From contig NBMI01000069.1 in the NCBI GenBank assembly GCA_002085445.1, positions 1-64,000 on the forward strand: a DNA stretch of 64,000 nt, written 5' to 3'. Each line of letters starts with the position of its first letter. Position 1 is the stretch's first letter. Shown in pieces: positions 56,001 to 63,208 of this stretch. The notes beneath the pieces were generated by a model, which saw only the letters and a program-made list of their open reading frames with translations, had not been told where the DNA came from and searched no databases. This stretch comes from Candidatus Parabeggiatoa sp. nov. 2 (GTDB taxonomy: Bacteria; Pseudomonadota; Gammaproteobacteria; Beggiatoales; Beggiatoaceae). Both the position numbers and the translations under genes were made by a program.

Positions 56001-58160
56001 ACTTATCGCTATGAGGATGGTTTCTACAATCGGCAGGAACGGGATTTTTATGGTTATCGCACGCTGGTAGAAGAACATCGGGATGCGAGTCAGGGCGATA
56101 AGTTGTATCGTTCCATTACTCGTGTGTTCCATAACAACAGCTATTATAATAAAGGGCTGTTAGTCAGCGAAACCACGGCCGATGCTGAGGGCAATAAGTA
56201 TCTGGAAACCCAAAACCGCTACTTTTTGCGGAATCTTGACACGGGCAATGAGTTGGTAAGCCTGAATCATTTGACGGCCACGGTGTTCCCAGAACTCCGG
56301 CGCGTTGATAAGCGGTTTTATGAAGGTGAAGCCACACCGGGTAAAACCACTCATACCAGCAACCAATTTGATGCCTTGGGCAATATTGTTCGCTTTGTTG
56401 ATGCGGCCGATGTTGGCGCGCAAGATGATGTAGAGGCCGAGATTGGTTATTTCAAAGATGAAGCCAATTATATTGTTGGTAAAGCCAATAGTATTGTTGT
56501 GAAAGGCAATGGTACGGTGATGCGGCGGCGTGAGGCGACTTTTGAATCGGGCACCGGTAATCTGACGCAAGTGCGTATTTATCTGAAAGACGGCCGTGCG
56601 GCCGTGACGGATATCGTGTATGACCAATACGGCAATCTCAGCCGGCTCACGGGCACAGAAAATTACCGAGGCCAACGCTATAGCTTGGAGTATGTCTATG
56701 ATGACCAAGTGCATACCCATAATGTCAGTGTCACGGACAGTTTTGGTTATGTCTCAACGGCCCGCTATAACCTGAAGTATGGCAAAGTGGTCAATACAAC
56801 TGATATCAACAATCAGCCGCTGGACTACACGTATGACAAGTTTGGCCGCGTCGCTACCATTGTGGGGCCTTATCAAACGGGGAGTGGCTTAGAGACGATT
56901 CGCTTTGCGTATCATCCCGAAGCCGATGATCCTTGGGCACTGACAACACATATTGATGTGTATCGGGATCAGAATGATCCGATAGAAACGGTGTTGTTTA
57001 CCGATGGCTTGAAGCGCGTGTTGCAAACCAAAAAGGATGCAACTATCCATACCGGTATTGAGACGGCCGCCCAAGCGGTGATGACGGTGTCTGGGCATGT
57101 CAGCTACGATTTTATCGGGCGCGGTATTGAACAATACTATCCGATAACCGAAGCGTTGGGCCGTCAAGGGGTGTTTAATTCGGGTGTGAATAGCGTCAAG
57201 CCGACGAAGACGACTTATGATGTGTTGGATCGCAGCCTCTGCACCACGATTCCAGATGATAGCAGCACCTGCATGGACTATGGGTTTGGTGAGGATCGCA
57301 ATGGCAAAACCCAGTTCTGGACGCGAGTCACTGACGCAAATGGTATCTACAAAGATACTTATAAGGAGGTGCGCGGTGTCATCACGGCCGTCAAGGAGTT
57401 TAACAACGGTGGCAGCCAGATTCTGTGGACAAGTTATGAGTACGATCCGATGAAACAAATCGTTTCGGTGATGGACGATCACTTCTATATCACGGAGGTG
57501 TCTTATGATAATTTGGGCCGACGGACTCATATAGATAATCCTGATATGGGCCTGACGGAGACGGTTTATGATTTGGCCTCGAATGTCCGAGAAAAAATCA
57601 CCGAGAATCTGCGGGCTGACGGTGAGGCAATCGTTTATGACTATGACTATAACCGCCTGACAAGCATCCATTATCCGCAACGTCTTGATAACAAAGACAA
57701 AACGGTGTTTCCGTCCATTGATGTTCGTTATACGTATGGTGAACCGGGGGCCGCTGATAATCGCGCTAACCGCATCATCACGGTTGAAGATCAATCGGGG
57801 ATGGAGGAACGTTTTTATGGGCCATTGGGCGAAACGGTTAAAACCATCAAAACGGTGGATTCGGATACGCAAGGCGCGAGTGTCAACAGTCCAGAGGTTT
57901 ATACCACCGAGTTTGTGTTTGATACCTGGAATCGGCTGCAACGGTTGGTTTATCCCGATGGCGAAGTACTCACGAATCAGTATGATTCGGGTGGCTCAAT
58001 TCGGGCCGCGTCGGGCAAAAAGGCCCAGCATAGTTACACGTACCTGAAGCGACTGGAATATGATAAGTTCGGGCAACGCCAGTTTGTCGATTTGGGTAAT
58101 AATGTCAGGACTCGTTATAGCTACAACCCGCTGAATCGGCGTTTGGCCAAGCCAATTTAG
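50049..58160 (+). CDS. Giant SpvB/TcdB/Rhs protein, main part (broken by frameshift)
   Basis: 2703 aa with a signal peptide (FQSVLAVWLLGGAMGASYAG). The domains run: an N-terminal domain shared with 34326; an Ig/CARDB-like domain (LKAGQTAALRWTVKNVTP); a ZU5-like domain (GQAKKIAHHGAELDIGADAV); an SpvB domain (GDMRLSYPIEIPPGRVGMQP, VSYSSAGGNGWMGLNW) near 480-600; FG-GAP/VCBS calcium repeats (MDINGDGLPDKLY, SDVNSDGLVDLVY, MDINGDGLPDRLI, SDINGDGHSDYLY); a TcdB-middle domain (VKTYRYEDGFYNRQERDFYG); and Rhs YD repeats from about 2190. It resembles TcB/TcC fusions, which form a shell around a toxin. The frame ends NPLNRRLAKPI* at a 5-bp duplication (GCCAA twice, 58146-58155); the rest continues at 58166. 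Leader and aggag-like site (cggagaaaataATG) match 34326. Confidence 0.9.
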   Translation: MKIPIRLRPFLHTAKAVPRRLFQSVLAVWLLGGAMGASYAGECDAVYSVVERHGKLSVPCVQLDDGIVYKAQLDQVRGATQFLFKLKTISTVDHPVEGYATFDSKTSQLVLPVVETNLGGNQRFYRVQMLVESQEADDFIVSVSGASCLAKIVGIKSEPIPDELKAGQTAALRWTVKNVTPNCNASNYRLNFHSATLNEEIYSGSAFGGDFHPYFSLKTSETGPAVADFIVPNETGDFKIYFEMVDGNGKPLPMSPDDRLYAAFTVVDSSSSDGDGDKTEGNSELEAIPLDPTIKKDKVAPGQAKKIAHHGAELDIGADAVEGEITLGIKPLELSQADSTGEVGNNEEIDDGLPPLDQGMINVTKGKKGFRFLPRGMKFKKKIKIKLPYNKSLLPSWKTEQDIKTFYFDKEIGRWAPLERVAVDTKTQEVTSYTDHFTDMINSVVTVPEAPESVSFNPTQIKDIKAADPGAGINLIEVPQANNMGDMRLSYPIEIPPGRVGMQPQLGVSYSSAGGNGWMGLNWDLSVPSVSIHTGWGVPRYDASLETETYTLSGGMLTPMAHRDVLQPRSAEKIFRSRVEGAFQKIIRHGTHPNNYWWEVTDKNGSKSFYGGDPENGLVADAVVTDYNGNIFKWALRETRDTNGNNVQYRYVRVADVGLAQGSVPGYELYIKTIYYTGYQNQAGRYKVTFIRDRELGESRRPDITISARGGFKQVTADLLRKVEIRFDDQPVRSYVFNYREGAFRKTLLESITQLGEDGAAFNTHTFDYYDDARNPDGSIKGFIGSQAWNAGNDNVSAGIPEGGASAIGGNSSETLGGHFYIGIGPGLLTDKKGSGGVKVGFNKTSSEGLLVLMDINGDGLPDKLYKKGGTVYYRPNQSGPNGGTQFGEARVVAGLPAISKQSSRTTSSGVETYFGATAGYNKSNTFTEAKIYFSDVNSDGLVDLVYNGKVLFNHIDQNGHPFFSPNNADTLYPIGSGAVDTNGVVPDYEEVYQKNIDASPLLDTLRRWIAPWSGQIRIVGGVALLESADPKRQTYTTADGVRVVIQHNETELWSNVIEADDYAEKIATGVDSIKVAKGDVIYFRVQSRVDGAYDQVSWNPDIQYLDVEEALDANGLDGYHYNASDDFSLLGHRGMQYVAMPFNGTVRLAGELQKGLTTDDVTLLIFKNNSPVPFYSQTLAWNQEGSFILNEELEVTDKDGFSVQVKVDSPIDFAKLQWNPIEPPRFFYVSVSELETATDQAGNPLVQGRLLYRFDVYPKSDLVMPLEPWIVPETGTYRVKSLLALPSDLESNISLTNIIGDEPVNGTFIMTVKRRGELLAKQIIVIKNNLVFNREFYIQANQGDKLFFEFSSLDPTLESQLSQKSVGVFLQNATIHEIPSEWIAPASGSYKINPLLTTAIDDTTTNDSVTLLVKRGESIIAEHVITITDGVVDNGSITIKPNQNEVLRFELSELDPELEAKLTQKAVAIVVPNSERSYSVPIEFHSARQLVLIPESYRGWSVFGYDGNRQRATTPVEITADDIKLRDDFDPETDTLKVVPYFVDPAFERWMSIDENAWAQAETLSSSRKGLDNIEVPRPHHFAGARAISRLSRSENDSVSLGLGVSAAKTDSTSVSICDYRDMNADRFPDIVCNGGVQYSTMLGGLESGRRSTLSHSDKIRKTTSDSKNVGFGGGTFPLMTAKKNSKNLMASLGFSGNVTDARSDTNFDLMDINGDGLPDRLIQQGSQLLVAFNLGYGFASPEIWGNAAINHSASTNASLSGNLGVSFNTGYYSFAGGATVTCDKSQSFYTLLDINSDGLLDIVTIDDNTPLISVKSCLLDSDSANVLRVRLNTGSGFTNEITWPLSIRKGISVSSNAVFNAGVYFTIPIPLVPPLVVASLIINPGADFNKSMNRPEVSISDINGDGHSDYLYSTSDDSIKVGLSPIGRTNLLKAVHRPLGATITVDYARSGNTYAQPHSKWVMSRVEVNDGHSGDGVDVQVKTYRYEDGFYNRQERDFYGYRTLVEEHRDASQGDKLYRSITRVFHNNSYYNKGLLVSETTADAEGNKYLETQNRYFLRNLDTGNELVSLNHLTATVFPELRRVDKRFYEGEATPGKTTHTSNQFDALGNIVRFVDAADVGAQDDVEAEIGYFKDEANYIVGKANSIVVKGNGTVMRRREATFESGTGNLTQVRIYLKDGRAAVTDIVYDQYGNLSRLTGTENYRGQRYSLEYVYDDQVHTHNVSVTDSFGYVSTARYNLKYGKVVNTTDINNQPLDYTYDKFGRVATIVGPYQTGSGLETIRFAYHPEADDPWALTTHIDVYRDQNDPIETVLFTDGLKRVLQTKKDATIHTGIETAAQAVMTVSGHVSYDFIGRGIEQYYPITEALGRQGVFNSGVNSVKPTKTTYDVLDRSLCTTIPDDSSTCMDYGFGEDRNGKTQFWTRVTDANGIYKDTYKEVRGVITAVKEFNNGGSQILWTSYEYDPMKQIVSVMDDHFYITEVSYDNLGRRTHIDNPDMGLTETVYDLASNVREKITENLRADGEAIVYDYDYNRLTSIHYPQRLDNKDKTVFPSIDVRYTYGEPGAADNRANRIITVEDQSGMEERFYGPLGETVKTIKTVDSDTQGASVNSPEVYTTEFVFDTWNRLQRLVYPDGEVLTNQYDSGGSIRAASGKKAQHSYTYLKRLEYDKFGQRQFVDLGNNVRTRYSYNPLNRRLAKPI

Positions 58161-58165
58161 CGGCG

Positions 58166-59527
58166 GTGGAATCGCCCAGTAAAATGGGTGGCGCGACGCA
58201 ATTTGTGTATCAGTATGACGATCTGTATCGGCTGGTTTCTGCCGAAGGCACTTTTGACTATCAGCCTGACAAACAGCATCGTTATCAGTTGACGATGACT
58301 TATGACAGTATCCATAACATCGTCTCCAAAAACCAACTGCATACATTGCGGCAACCATCAGGTACGCTGATTACGCAGAAAAAGACCACTTATGATTGGC
58401 ACTATGAATATGCGGGCTATCAGCCGCATGCGCCAACGCATATTGGGGATCGGACGTTTAGCTATGATGCCAATGGCAATCAAACCGGTTGGGAACATGA
58501 TCAAAATGGCACACGTCGTACCCTCGTTTGGGATGAAGAAAACCGTATCCAGTCGATTAGCGACAACGGGCATACCAAAACGTATAAGTACAATGATGCC
58601 GGACAACGAGTGATTAAACGCGGGCCGCAAGGCGAAACGGCTTATATCAACCAATTCTTTGTGATTAGAAACCGCGAAGTCGGCACCAAGCATATTTATG
58701 CAGGCACAACGCGCCTAGTCTCCAAGTTGATGAAACAAGACAAGCCGGGCAAGAATCCAAATGGCAAAGTACCGCTAGAGAAGGACTTATACTACTACCA
58801 CCCCGATCATCTGGGTAGCAGTGCTTATGTGTCCGATACCCAAGGCAACTTTCCAGCGAGGTATTATGATCCAAGAACAAGTATATGGCAGTCGCCTGAT
58901 CCAATTTTGGCTGAGTATTTGCCTACTGGTAACAAGGAACACGATCGGAATCTTCGTGGTATAGGTGGTGTTTTCAACACTGTTAATCTCAATCTCTATC
59001 ATTATGCTGGGCAAAATCCAATCAGATACATTGACCCTACAGGTATGTGTCAAGATGAACTGGAGAGCAATAAACCAAAATTGGGACTTATAGATAGACT
59101 AGCACAGCTTATTTCAGGAGGTGCTCGTTATTATGGTCCAAACGATAGAGCTGAAAATGCAAAATCTGAAGTCAGAACAAAAATCTTAAGCACCGCAAGT
59201 GGAAGAAAACGTGTTTACACGGAAGGCGGTATAACTCATGACCTTGATTTGGATAATAGCGGTGGTGGGGCTGGTAATTTACTGAATCCTAAAGTTAGGA
59301 AAGCACACTTTAAGTTGGGTATAAAAACTCTCTTTGCGTCTAATAAGAGTGAATCCATTTTGGGTAAACTCAATCCAATATCAAGAGTAGGCGATCTTCT
59401 TTCTGCGATTACTTTTATTAGTCTTGCAGCTATAGGACAAGTGCTTGAAATTATGATAAGTCCTGCTGAAATGTTATTAGGAAAGGAATTATGGGAAAAT
59501 AAAAAGAAACAGCCAGCCACCAAGTAG
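58166..59527 (+). CDS. Rhs C-terminal part with core end and putative toxin tail
   Basis: Continuation of the giant gene in another frame; the apparent start is the GTG of VESPSKMGGATQF. It has YD repeats (YDANGNQTGW, YNDAGQRVIKRG), the repeat-core end (YYYHPDHLGSSAYVSDTQGN, ARYYDPRTSIWQSPDP) and the terminal core motif NPIRYIDPTGM, where Rhs proteins are self-cleaved. About 40-50 residues usual between VSDTQGN and ARYYDP (with the GKE-LDEETGLYYF segment) are missing. The last about 165 aa are specific: ELESNKPKLGLIDRLAQLIS, then a hydrophobic segment ISLAAIGQVLEIMIS. No known toxin family was recognised. No immunity gene follows; the next intact gene is 800 bp further. Confidence 0.82.
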   Translation: MESPSKMGGATQFVYQYDDLYRLVSAEGTFDYQPDKQHRYQLTMTYDSIHNIVSKNQLHTLRQPSGTLITQKKTTYDWHYEYAGYQPHAPTHIGDRTFSYDANGNQTGWEHDQNGTRRTLVWDEENRIQSISDNGHTKTYKYNDAGQRVIKRGPQGETAYINQFFVIRNREVGTKHIYAGTTRLVSKLMKQDKPGKNPNGKVPLEKDLYYYHPDHLGSSAYVSDTQGNFPARYYDPRTSIWQSPDPILAEYLPTGNKEHDRNLRGIGGVFNTVNLNLYHYAGQNPIRYIDPTGMCQDELESNKPKLGLIDRLAQLISGGARYYGPNDRAENAKSEVRTKILSTASGRKRVYTEGGITHDLDLDNSGGGAGNLLNPKVRKAHFKLGIKTLFASNKSESILGKLNPISRVGDLLSAITFISLAAIGQVLEIMISPAEMLLGKELWENKKKQPATK

Positions 59528-59616
59528 CGAGCGTAAGGTTGGTAGAGCAAAGCGGCAACTTCGTTACCCGCTAGGTTCAACCCACCATTCCTCAATTGTC
59601 AGAATTGACAGTCTAG

Positions 59617-59758
59617 TACAACGGATACGCTTTCATGAACGGATAAGTTAACAAGTAATAATAAGGCATTGACCTATCAATCGGTACAAGATAGCTGTTG
59701 TTTTAGATTTGAGTGAGAATTATCCCGCTTTATCCGTTGTTTTCGCGTATCCGTTGTA
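59617..59758. mobile_element. MITE with tacaacggatacgc ends, copy b
   Basis: The 142-bp element has ends tacaacggatacgc and gcgtatccgttgta, with interior gttaacaagtaataataagg and caatcggtacaagatagctg. TA is at both borders. A partial second right end follows directly. Confidence 0.8.
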
Positions 59759-59834
59759 CTCTTATCCGTTCATTTCGCGTATCCGTTGTACTATCGGGAA
59801 ACCCACCATTCCTTCAATTGCCTGAATTGACAGT

Positions 59835-60012
59835 CTAGTGCTGGAGAGCGGAAATCCCTATACCATTCTGCCAGTAGCTCAAGCTCATGACTAAAAGCGA
59901 TAGGAGGCTCAAGCCGACTGAATTCCAGTGCCCTTTAGGGTACTTAAGCTTTTAGACAACGGCTTTAGCTGTTGGCTGAGGTGGTATGGGGATTTCCGCT
60001 CTCCTGTACTAG
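59835..60012. mobile_element. Fold-back element with ctagt ends
   Basis: The left end ctagtgctggagagcgga and right end tccgctctcctgtactag form an inverted repeat of 32 bp with about four mismatches. The interior carries gtgccctttagggtacttaa. It abuts MITE copy c. Shorter relatives are at 26482-26527 and 63090-63208. Confidence 0.75.
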
Positions 60013-60154
60013 TACAACGGATACGCTTTCATGAACGGATAAGTTAACAGGTAATAATAACGCATTGACCTTTCAATCGGTACAAGATAGCTGTTGTTTT
60101 AGATTTGAGTGAGAATTATCCCGCTTTATCCGTTGTTTTCGCGTATCCGTTGTA
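60013..60154. mobile_element. MITE with tacaacggatacgc ends, copy c
   Basis: 142 bp with ends tacaacggatacgc and gcgtatccgttgta, nearly identical to copies b and d. It is inserted directly at the right border of the ctagt fold-back. Confidence 0.8.
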
Positions 60155-60341
60155 TAGAGAATTTTCAGAATGGGCTTGTTGAAGTTATTGCTTTTATTCT
60201 GGAAATTCTGTAAATCCTGATCAAATTATGATCCAGAATGGGCTTGTTGAAGTTATTGCTTTTATTCTGGAAATTCTGGAAATTATGCAAATTATGATCA
60301 AATTATGATTCAGACATTCATTTTTTTATAGAGGAGTAAAA

Positions 60342-60557
60342 GTGCAAACATTTGAATTTAAACTGAAACCACAGAATGGCATGATAAAACTACCTCCCCA
60401 TTTCCAACAATGGGATGACAAACAAGTGCGTATTATTTTGTTGATTGAAGAAATCGAGTCTCCAGTTCAAACCCAGAAAGATCGTTATGCCTTTGATGCC
60501 ATTTCACTGAAAACCAAAGGATTTCGTTTTAACCGTGAAGAAGCTAATGAACGATAA
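60342..60557 (+). CDS. Putative antitoxin of a VapBC-like pair
   Basis: 71 aa, GTG start with gaggag 8-9 bases upstream. The N-terminus (FEFKLKPQNGMIKLPPHF) has the look of small beta-rich antitoxins of the DUF2281/AbrB type. The C-terminus (YAFDAISLKTKGFRFNREEA) fits a toxin-binding tail. Its stop overlaps the toxin start region. Intact. Confidence 0.72.
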   Translation: MQTFEFKLKPQNGMIKLPPHFQQWDDKQVRIILLIEEIESPVQTQKDRYAFDAISLKTKGFRFNREEANER

Positions 60558-60978
60558 GCGTTTTTTTGATTCCAATATTGTGGTTTATTTATATTCACAA
60601 GATGAACCAGATAAACAATCCATCGCCAAAAAATTATTTAGAAATAACCAACCTATTATTAGTACCCAAGTATTGGGTGAACTCGCTAACGTTTTACGGC
60701 GAAAATTTCAAATGGAATATACCGATATAGTAGCCGCTATAACTCAAATAACCGATGTGAGTCAGGTAGCCACCATCACTTCTGATAACATAGTTAGTGC
60801 ATTGAATTTAGCGAATAAATATCACTATTCCTTCTATGATAGCTTGATTATCGCCGTTGCATTGGCTGAAAATTGCACGATTCTTTATACTGAAGATTTG
60901 CAACATGGACAAGTCATTGAATCCACGTTAACAATTCAAAATCCTTTTTTAGCTGATGAAGATAAAAAGCAAGCGTAG
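60547..60978 (+). CDS. PIN-domain ribonuclease toxin (VapC-like)
   Basis: About 143 aa from ATG 60547, which lies inside the last codons of the antitoxin gene; the frame is open from 60535. The PIN acidic residues are visible: FFDSNIVVYLYS (Asp), LGELANVLRRK (Glu), FYDSLIIAVALAENC (Asp) and LYTEDLQHGQ (Asp). VapC toxins cleave tRNA or rRNA. The pair is one of the few toxin-antitoxin modules of the window that looks complete. Confidence 0.88.
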   Translation: MNDKRFFDSNIVVYLYSQDEPDKQSIAKKLFRNNQPIISTQVLGELANVLRRKFQMEYTDIVAAITQITDVSQVATITSDNIVSALNLANKYHYSFYDSLIIAVALAENCTILYTEDLQHGQVIESTLTIQNPFLADEDKKQA

Positions 60979-61065
60979 CAAGTGTCGGTGGGTAGAGCAA
61001 AGCGCAACTTCGTTACCGGCGCAGTGAAACCCACCATTGTTCAATTGTCTGAATTGACAGTCTAG

Positions 61066-61206
61066 TACAACGGATACGCGAAATGAACGGATAAGTTAAC
61101 AAGTAATAATAACGCATTGACCTTTCAATCGGTACAAGATAGCTGTTGTTTTAGATTTGAGTGAGAATTATCCCGCTTTATCCGTTGTTTTCGCGTATCC
61201 GTTGTA
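61066..61206. mobile_element. MITE with tacaacggatacgcg ends, copy d
   Basis: 141 bp with ends tacaacggatacgcg and gcgtatccgttgta. Its right border directly abuts the ribosome-binding site gagg (61207-61210) of the next gene. Confidence 0.8.
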
Positions 61207-61217
61207 GAGGTTTCATT

Positions 61218-61700
61218 ATGGAAAACGCAAATAGACCAATACTTTCTTATGCAGACACTTCTGTATTTGGAGGTGTTTTTGATGAAGGTTTTGATGAAGC
61301 AAGCAAAGCTTTTTTTCAGCAAGTGAGAGAAAAACACTTTAGATTAGTTATTTCTCCCGTTGTCCAAAGAGAGATTGAGTTGGCGCCAGAAGAGGTACGT
61401 CAATTTTTTTCTGAAATGACAGAATATGCTGATTTTATTGCTATTACTAAAGAAGCATTATTATTGCGTCAAGCTTACCTTGATGCCGGTATTGTCACTA
61501 AAAAATCGACAGCAGATGCACTTCATGTTGCACTGGCAACCGTAGCAAAATGTCAACTCATCGTAAGTTGGAACTTCAAACATATTGTACACTTCCAGAA
61601 AGTTCCCCTCTATCGTGCCATTAATACGGTAAACGGTTATACTGAGATTAACATTTATTCTCCACCAGAGGTCATTAATTATGAAAGCGAAACCATTTAG
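61218..61700 (+). CDS. PIN-like domain protein, putative toxin
   Basis: 160 aa from ATG 61218 with agagg seven bases upstream; the longer frame begins inside the MITE. The PIN-type pattern is YADTSVFGGVFD (Asp), VQREIELAPEEV (Glu), KSTADALHVALATVAKCQLI (Asp) and SWNFKHIVH. Such proteins often pair with a small downstream gene, and one is present here with overlapping ends. Function inferred from fold: nuclease. Confidence 0.8.
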   Translation: MENANRPILSYADTSVFGGVFDEGFDEASKAFFQQVREKHFRLVISPVVQREIELAPEEVRQFFSEMTEYADFIAITKEALLLRQAYLDAGIVTKKSTADALHVALATVAKCQLIVSWNFKHIVHFQKVPLYRAINTVNGYTEINIYSPPEVINYESETI

Positions 61701-61860
61701 TTGTATAGCACTTCAACATCGTGGTGCTAAAAAAATCTACGAAGAAACCAAAAACTTGACAATAGCAGAGGAACTTGTTTACTGGCAACAACATACCAGC
61801 AAATTACAACAACACAGCTCAAAAAAAATTACTGAACCTAGCCAGCGTAACATGAGTTAA
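61681..61860 (+). CDS. Small putative antitoxin overlapping the PIN-like gene
   Basis: 59 aa, ATG 61681, overlapping the 3' end of the PIN-like gene by 20 bp. It reads KPFSCIALQHRGAKKIYEET then LTIAEELVYWQQHTSKL. This resembles small antitoxin-type proteins with a MK-F-xC-xx-x(R/Q)GA-K-IYEE...T-EEE--YW pattern found with PIN toxins. Translation is probably coupled to the toxin. Too short for common gene finders. Confidence 0.7.
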   Translation: MKAKPFSCIALQHRGAKKIYEETKNLTIAEELVYWQQHTSKLQQHSSKKITEPSQRNMS

Positions 61861-61945
61861 TTGATGGATTAAATTGTCTACTTTTATCCGGTAAATCCTT
61901 TAATCCACTGACTCATGATTCTGACAATATAGCGAGCGTAGAGTG

Positions 61946-62568
61946 GGTAGAGCTTTGCTACACCCACCATTTCGTTCTCTTTCTATTGACTTTGGGTTGT
62001 TTATTATGAATGTGGGGGTGTGGTGGGTGTAACGAAGTTCTACCCACCCGACATTATCAAAGCGAGTACAGAATATTAACGAAGAGGGCCGATTTGTTCG
62101 TCCGTTGAATTGTTTGATGAGTCTTAATGGCCCTTGAATAAATCCGTTTATACCCAAAATCAGTTGTTTGTACTTCTGCCTAGCGAGCGTCGGATGCGTC
62201 CGTTGCCTCTTTTAAATGTGGAGTATGGATTGATAGTGCGTCGGATGCACCTGACACTGGCTCAAAAATAATTCAGTTGAGTAGCAATAAAATCCATGCA
62301 AAACATTACTTTACGTTCTCGTGTGGGTACCGATGGTCATTTGCATTTGAACATACCCACAGCACTGCCCAACGCGGAATTGGATGTGATTGTGTTTTTA
62401 CGGCCCATCAATTATGTTGATACAAGCAAACCAAAAACAACCTTCTCTGAGCGATGGCGCGGTCAATTTAAAGGGATAGCTCGCCCTTTAAATCATGCAG
62501 ACCAAGATTTGCGGTTTGAATATTTAGCAGAGCGTTACAAATTATGAAGAACATCTTTGTAGACTGCG
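61946..62568. repeat. 600-bp segmental duplication, copy 2
   Basis: Direct duplicate of 39313-39926. Here the PIN gene continues beyond the homology border, so this copy is probably closer to the ancestral state. Confidence 0.85.
62296..62547 (+). CDS. Putative antitoxin of a PIN-type module, copy 2
   Basis: 83 aa, one residue different from the copy at 39654 (ALPNAE). Stop TGA overlaps the ATG of the PIN gene at 62544. The antitoxin is intact while its toxin gene is broken. Confidence 0.68.
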   Translation: MQNITLRSRVGTDGHLHLNIPTALPNAELDVIVFLRPINYVDTSKPKTTFSERWRGQFKGIARPLNHADQDLRFEYLAERYKL

Positions 62569-63110
62569 ATATACTGTTGGATGTTGGTTTAGAACGTGAG
62601 CCTTTTATATCTTTTCTAAGACGGGTACCAAAGAAAAAGCTAAAGAGTTCATTCTGGAATTATGTCAATTTGTACAAGTTGTACCCACTTCCAACAATGA
62701 AGTCTTATATGCTGCCAATTTGCCCCTGAAAGATTTTGAAGATGCGCTCCAATGTGCCGCGGCATTAACGTGTGATGCGGACGTGATTGTGACTAGAAAC
62801 GTGAGTTCGACTTTAAATATCAAGGCCGGTTATAAAATTATGATTTGTATCAATTATTTAGTTATAATGACTTAATTATCAATCAGTTAAAAAAAACTGT
62901 ACTGGTTCATTCCAGTTGATGGCCCACAAATAAGGGTTATTCACCTATTAATGCTAAGGGTATCTCATATAATAAAACTGTATTTTTAATCAATTAATTG
63001 TAATCAACTATTTGATTAACATAATATTTATATAACTTATTGAAAAGTCGAGCTCACGTTAGAAATATTGATGATTACCAACTTTCACTAAAGCCGTTGT
63101 CTAAAAGCGA
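62544..63110 (+). pseudogene. PIN-domain toxin with internal deletion and a MITE insertion
   Basis: The 5' end MKNIFVDCDILLDVGLEREP matches PIN toxins of the DLLDVLLEREPF type. The frame is then lost: about 40-50 codons seem deleted, since KTGTKEKAKEFILELCQ follows directly in another frame. That frame continues to DFEDALQCAAALTCDADVIV and ends TRN at 62798. The next residues of the family are found only after the 261-bp MITE: IDDYQLSLKP from 63061. Removing MITE and one TAGAA copy restores VTRNIDDYQLSLKP. The 3' end is then lost in other repeats (63090 on). Confidence 0.8.
62799..63059. mobile_element. MITE with acgtgagttcgacttt ends and TAGAA target duplication
   Basis: 261 bp. The ends are acgtgagttcgacttt (62799-62814) and aaagtcgagctcacgt (63044-63059), one mismatch. 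TAGAA is present on both sides (62794-62798 and 63060-63064). The interior includes cccacaaataagggttatt and is AT-rich. It interrupts the PIN gene after codons for VTRN. A truncated inverted copy is at 27684-27875. No coding capacity. Confidence 0.9.
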
Positions 63111-63208
63111 AAGTAGGCAAAAGCCTACTGAGCCTCTTGCAGTGCCCTTTAGGGTACTTAAGCTTTTAGGCTGTGGGTGGTATTAAGATTGGAGCGATCC
63201 TGCACTAG
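63090..63208. mobile_element. Partial ctagt fold-back element
   Basis: Related to 59835-60012: contains agcctcttgcagtgcccttt and gggtacttaagcttttagg and ends gatcctgcactag, but lacks the left inverted end. It truncates the PIN gene remnant. Confidence 0.6.

Larger units (their letters stand above)
59528..60341. repeat. MITE cluster between Rhs and the PIN module
   Basis: No gene in 0.8 kb. It contains two copies of the tacaacggatacgc MITE, one fold-back with ctagtgctggagagcgg ends, a partial extra end (59760-59791) and tandem copies of gaatgggcttgttgaagtta (60167-60265), the latter related to 39.0 kb. Confidence 0.85.

Noticed and set aside
56889..57941. 350-codon minus-strand frame inside the Rhs gene
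   Set aside because: It is antisense to well-supported YD repeats, has no family features, and is rich in Ile, Arg and His as expected for a shadow frame.
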